NCBI GenBank assembly: GCA_024666565.1
Contig: CP088295.1
Span: 372,001 to 436,000, forward strand
Length of the DNA stretch: 64,000 nucleotides
Direction: 5' to 3'
Origin: Svornostia abyssi
Lineage (GTDB): Bacteria > Actinomycetota > Thermoleophilia > Solirubrobacterales > Solirubrobacteraceae
In this document: positions 62,386 to 64,000 of the stretch, piece after piece
How the letters are laid out: every line of letters starts with the position of its first letter
Position numbering within the stretch: the stretch's first letter is position 1
The notes under the pieces: generated by a model
What the model was told of the DNA's origin: nothing
Database searches by the model: none
The model's input: only the letters and a program-made list of their open reading frames with translations
Program-made: the position numbers and the translations under genes

Positions 62386-63605
62386 CGAAGACCTCGCAGT
62401 TCTTCGTCTTGTCCTTGCGGTCCTTGCGGACGCGGTCCGTGCCCGGGCCGCAGTCCGCGACGTCCGCCAGGCCGCCGCGGATGTTGACGTAGTCGTTCCC
62501 GGGCCCCGAGAAGATGCGGTCCTTGCCGAAGCCGCCGGTGATGGAGTCATCGCCGAAGCCGCCGAAGACCAGGTCGGCGCCGCGATCGCCGGTGATCTCG
62601 TCGTCTCCGTCCTCGCCGTACAGGCGGTCGTTGCCCTTGCGGCCGAACATGCGGTCGTTGCCGGCGCCGCCCTTGATGAGGTCCTGGTCCTGGCCGCCGT
62701 CGAGGTCGTCGGCGCCGCCGAGACCCTCGATCGTGTCGTCGCCGTCCTGACCCACGAGCGTGTCCCCGTCGTTGGTGCCCCGCAGCTGATCGTTGCCCTT
62801 GCCGCCCACCTTCGTCGGCTGGTCGAGCTTCTCGGAGATGCCCTGGAGGACGTCGGCGACCGACGCGCCCGCGGTCTGCAGCGCGGGAGGCGGCTCGGAC
62901 GGCGTGGAGCCGTCGAACGCGCTGTCCTTCGTCGACGGGTCGCCGACGACGATCGTCTCGCAGTCCGAGATCTTGTTGAAGCGGCCGTTGTCGCGCTCCC
63001 ACGTGGTCTCGACGTAGGCCGTGTCGGTGCCCGCCCCGCAGTCCATGGTGTCGGGTTCGGACCCACCGTAGAGGCGATCGTCCCCGTCCCCGCCGATCAG
63101 CGTGTCGGGTGCCGTACCGCCGACGAGCACGTCGTTGCCGGCATCGCCGCGCAGCACGTCCGGCCCGCTGCCGCCGAGCACGGTGTCGTTCCCGTCTCCG
63201 CCGTTGACGTTCTTGTCCGACCCGCGGTTCGCGTGGATGTAGTCGTCGCCGGGGCCGCCGTCGAACAGGCGGTCGTCGCCGAAGCGCTGCTCGACGATGA
63301 AGTCGTTGCCCTCGCCGCCGTACATCGCGTCGTCGCCGTCACCGCCGTCGACGATGTCGTTGCCCTCGCGGCCGTAGAGCGTGTCGTTGCCCGAGTCGCC
63401 GAGGAGCTGGTCGTTGCCGGCGAGCCCGTCGAGGTAGTCGTTGCCCGTCTCGCCGCGCAGAACGTCATCGCCGGGCGTGCCGCGCAGCTTCTCCGCACGC
63501 CACTCGGTGAGCACCGGCTCGAGGATGGGCGCGGCGACCGCGCCGGCGACGGGTGTCAGGAGCGCGCCGGCGACGCCGGGCGACGAGCAGCACGCGGCGC
63601 GGCAT
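62378..63605 (-). CDS. Exported RTX calcium-binding repeat protein (frameshift in the signal)
   Basis: The ATG at 63605 overlaps the stop of the upstream gene by 1 nt (TGATG) and reads MPRRVLLVA, then loses frame at GGG 63578-63580. One base fewer gives GVAGALLTPVAGAVAAPILE, a normal signal peptide, joined to the long open frame (MLTEWRAEKLRGTPGDDVLR onwards). The mature part has two blocks of RTX nonapeptide-type repeats (GGDGDDAMYG, GGAGNDRMFGR) around a Pro-rich linker, and ends KNCEVFVK. Repeats bind Ca2+ outside the cell. The same overall type occurs in the first third of the protein at 41473. Secretion is probably by Sec, not type I. Confidence 0.85.
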
Positions 63606-64000
63606 CAGACGTGCCCTCGATGCTGGACCGGGGCGAGCACCTCGCGCATCGGCGCCGGCCGGACTCCCAGGGCCTCAGTGCCCGCGCTTCCGTGCTTCGT
63701 CGTCATTGACGCAGTCAACAGCTCCACCTCGTCCCAGCACACCGGAGTCTTGGATTTCAGCAGGTTCTCACCGATGCGCAACCCACCTGCGACGACAGGT
63801 TCCGGAATGGAGAGGTCGCGCCGACGCTTGCCGAGCGCCCGCAGCCGCAGATCTCCCATCTCCCTGGCGGTGAGGATGTCGGGGCCCGCCAGCTCGTGGC
63901 GCTGGTGCGGGACGTCGCGATCGAGTACCGCCAGCAGGCACTCCGCGACGTCGGCCGCCCACAACGGCTGGAACTCCGACGTGCCGCGGCCGATGACCGG
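63605..64000 (-). CDS. C-terminal part of NAD(P)-binding protein, 5' end beyond right edge
   Basis: The frame is open from the right edge (PVIGRGTSEFQPLWAADVAE) to the stop at 63605, about 131 codons. 'FQPLWAADVAECLLAVLDRD' with 'HELAGPDILTAREM' is typical of the second half of NAD(P)H-binding epimerase/NmrA-type SDRs (complex-I-39-kDa-like). The Rossmann half is outside the window. It overlaps the RTX gene start by 1 nt and is translationally coupled to it, although a functional link is not evident. Confidence 0.72.
   Translation of the reverse strand, partial: PVIGRGTSEFQPLWAADVAECLLAVLDRDVPHQRHELAGPDILTAREMGDLRLRALGKRRRDLSIPEPVVAGGLRIGENLLKSKTPVCWDEVELLTASMTTKHGSAGTEALGVRPAPMREVLAPVQHRGHV

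Noticed and set aside
62378-63605. Repetitive DNA as a CRISPR-like array
   Set aside because: The repeats encode RTX nonapeptides in frame, differ in sequence and have no constant spacer length.

Overview
This is a very G+C-rich chromosome segment from an actinobacterium. A fused PafB/PafC-type WYL regulator, a single-chain actinobacterial Lhr helicase, GTG starts, CIRCE-controlled groESL, and many exported proteins with RTX, RCC1, WD40-like or Rhs repeats together suggest the class Thermoleophilia (Solirubrobacterales-like). That placement is inference from gene content; there is no rRNA or other marker in the window.

Layout. 1-3.5 kb: an exported CARDB protein (cut by the left edge), a NarL/FixJ response regulator and the PafBC-like regulator. 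3.5-12 kb: an accessory island with an 7.3-kb Rhs polymorphic-toxin gene (minus strand) and a downstream candidate immunity gene. It lies between two ~432-bp direct copies of the 3' end of the PafBC-like gene, and a second possible immunity gene abuts the outer copy. 12.5-14.7 kb: a flavin oxidase and a PhlG-like hydrolase. 14.8-18.2 kb: a tightly overlapped operon PPOX-rmlA-rmlD-rmlB for dTDP-rhamnose-type sugars. 18.2-25 kb: a KefB-like antiporter with a C-terminal UBP zinc finger, a lipoprotein, TetR, a family-5 uracil-DNA glycosylase, exported proteins and an M28-like peptidase.

25.0-27.7 kb: an IS481-like element split by an IS110-family element. 27.8-35.4 kb: lhr, two exported proteins, a NUDIX hydrolase and TetR. 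35.4-41.4 kb: an exported alpha/beta hydrolase behind a near-perfect 28-bp palindrome, two flavin oxidases divergent from a LysR regulator, and a Nei/Fpg glycosylase. 41.5-51.1 kb: an RTX/RCC1 protein, GDPD, an ECF sigma factor coupled to a DUF4349 membrane protein, a Crp-like regulator, NUDIX, ASCH, a DUF2283-like small protein, a Tat-exported dioxygenase-like protein, a lipoprotein and a PilZ protein. 51.1-53.3 kb: groES-groEL with two CIRCE elements, a promoter and a terminator. 53.3-64 kb: SDR, Ohr, exported proteins, PPOX, a CGNR regulator-MFS-citrate synthase operon, an amidase, an RTX protein and the end of an NAD(P)-binding protein at the right edge.

The most unusual region is the Rhs island. 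Its toxin tip resembles DUF4258 (a BECR-fold RNase-like family) and the next gene ends in a DUF2283-like motif, so a small toxin-antitoxin pair may have been recruited as an Rhs tip and its immunity protein. Separately, at least five genes appear to carry single-base frameshifts, two of them at runs of six G/C. These look more like assembly indels than true pseudogenes and affect how those genes should be read. No rRNA, tRNA or CRISPR array was seen.
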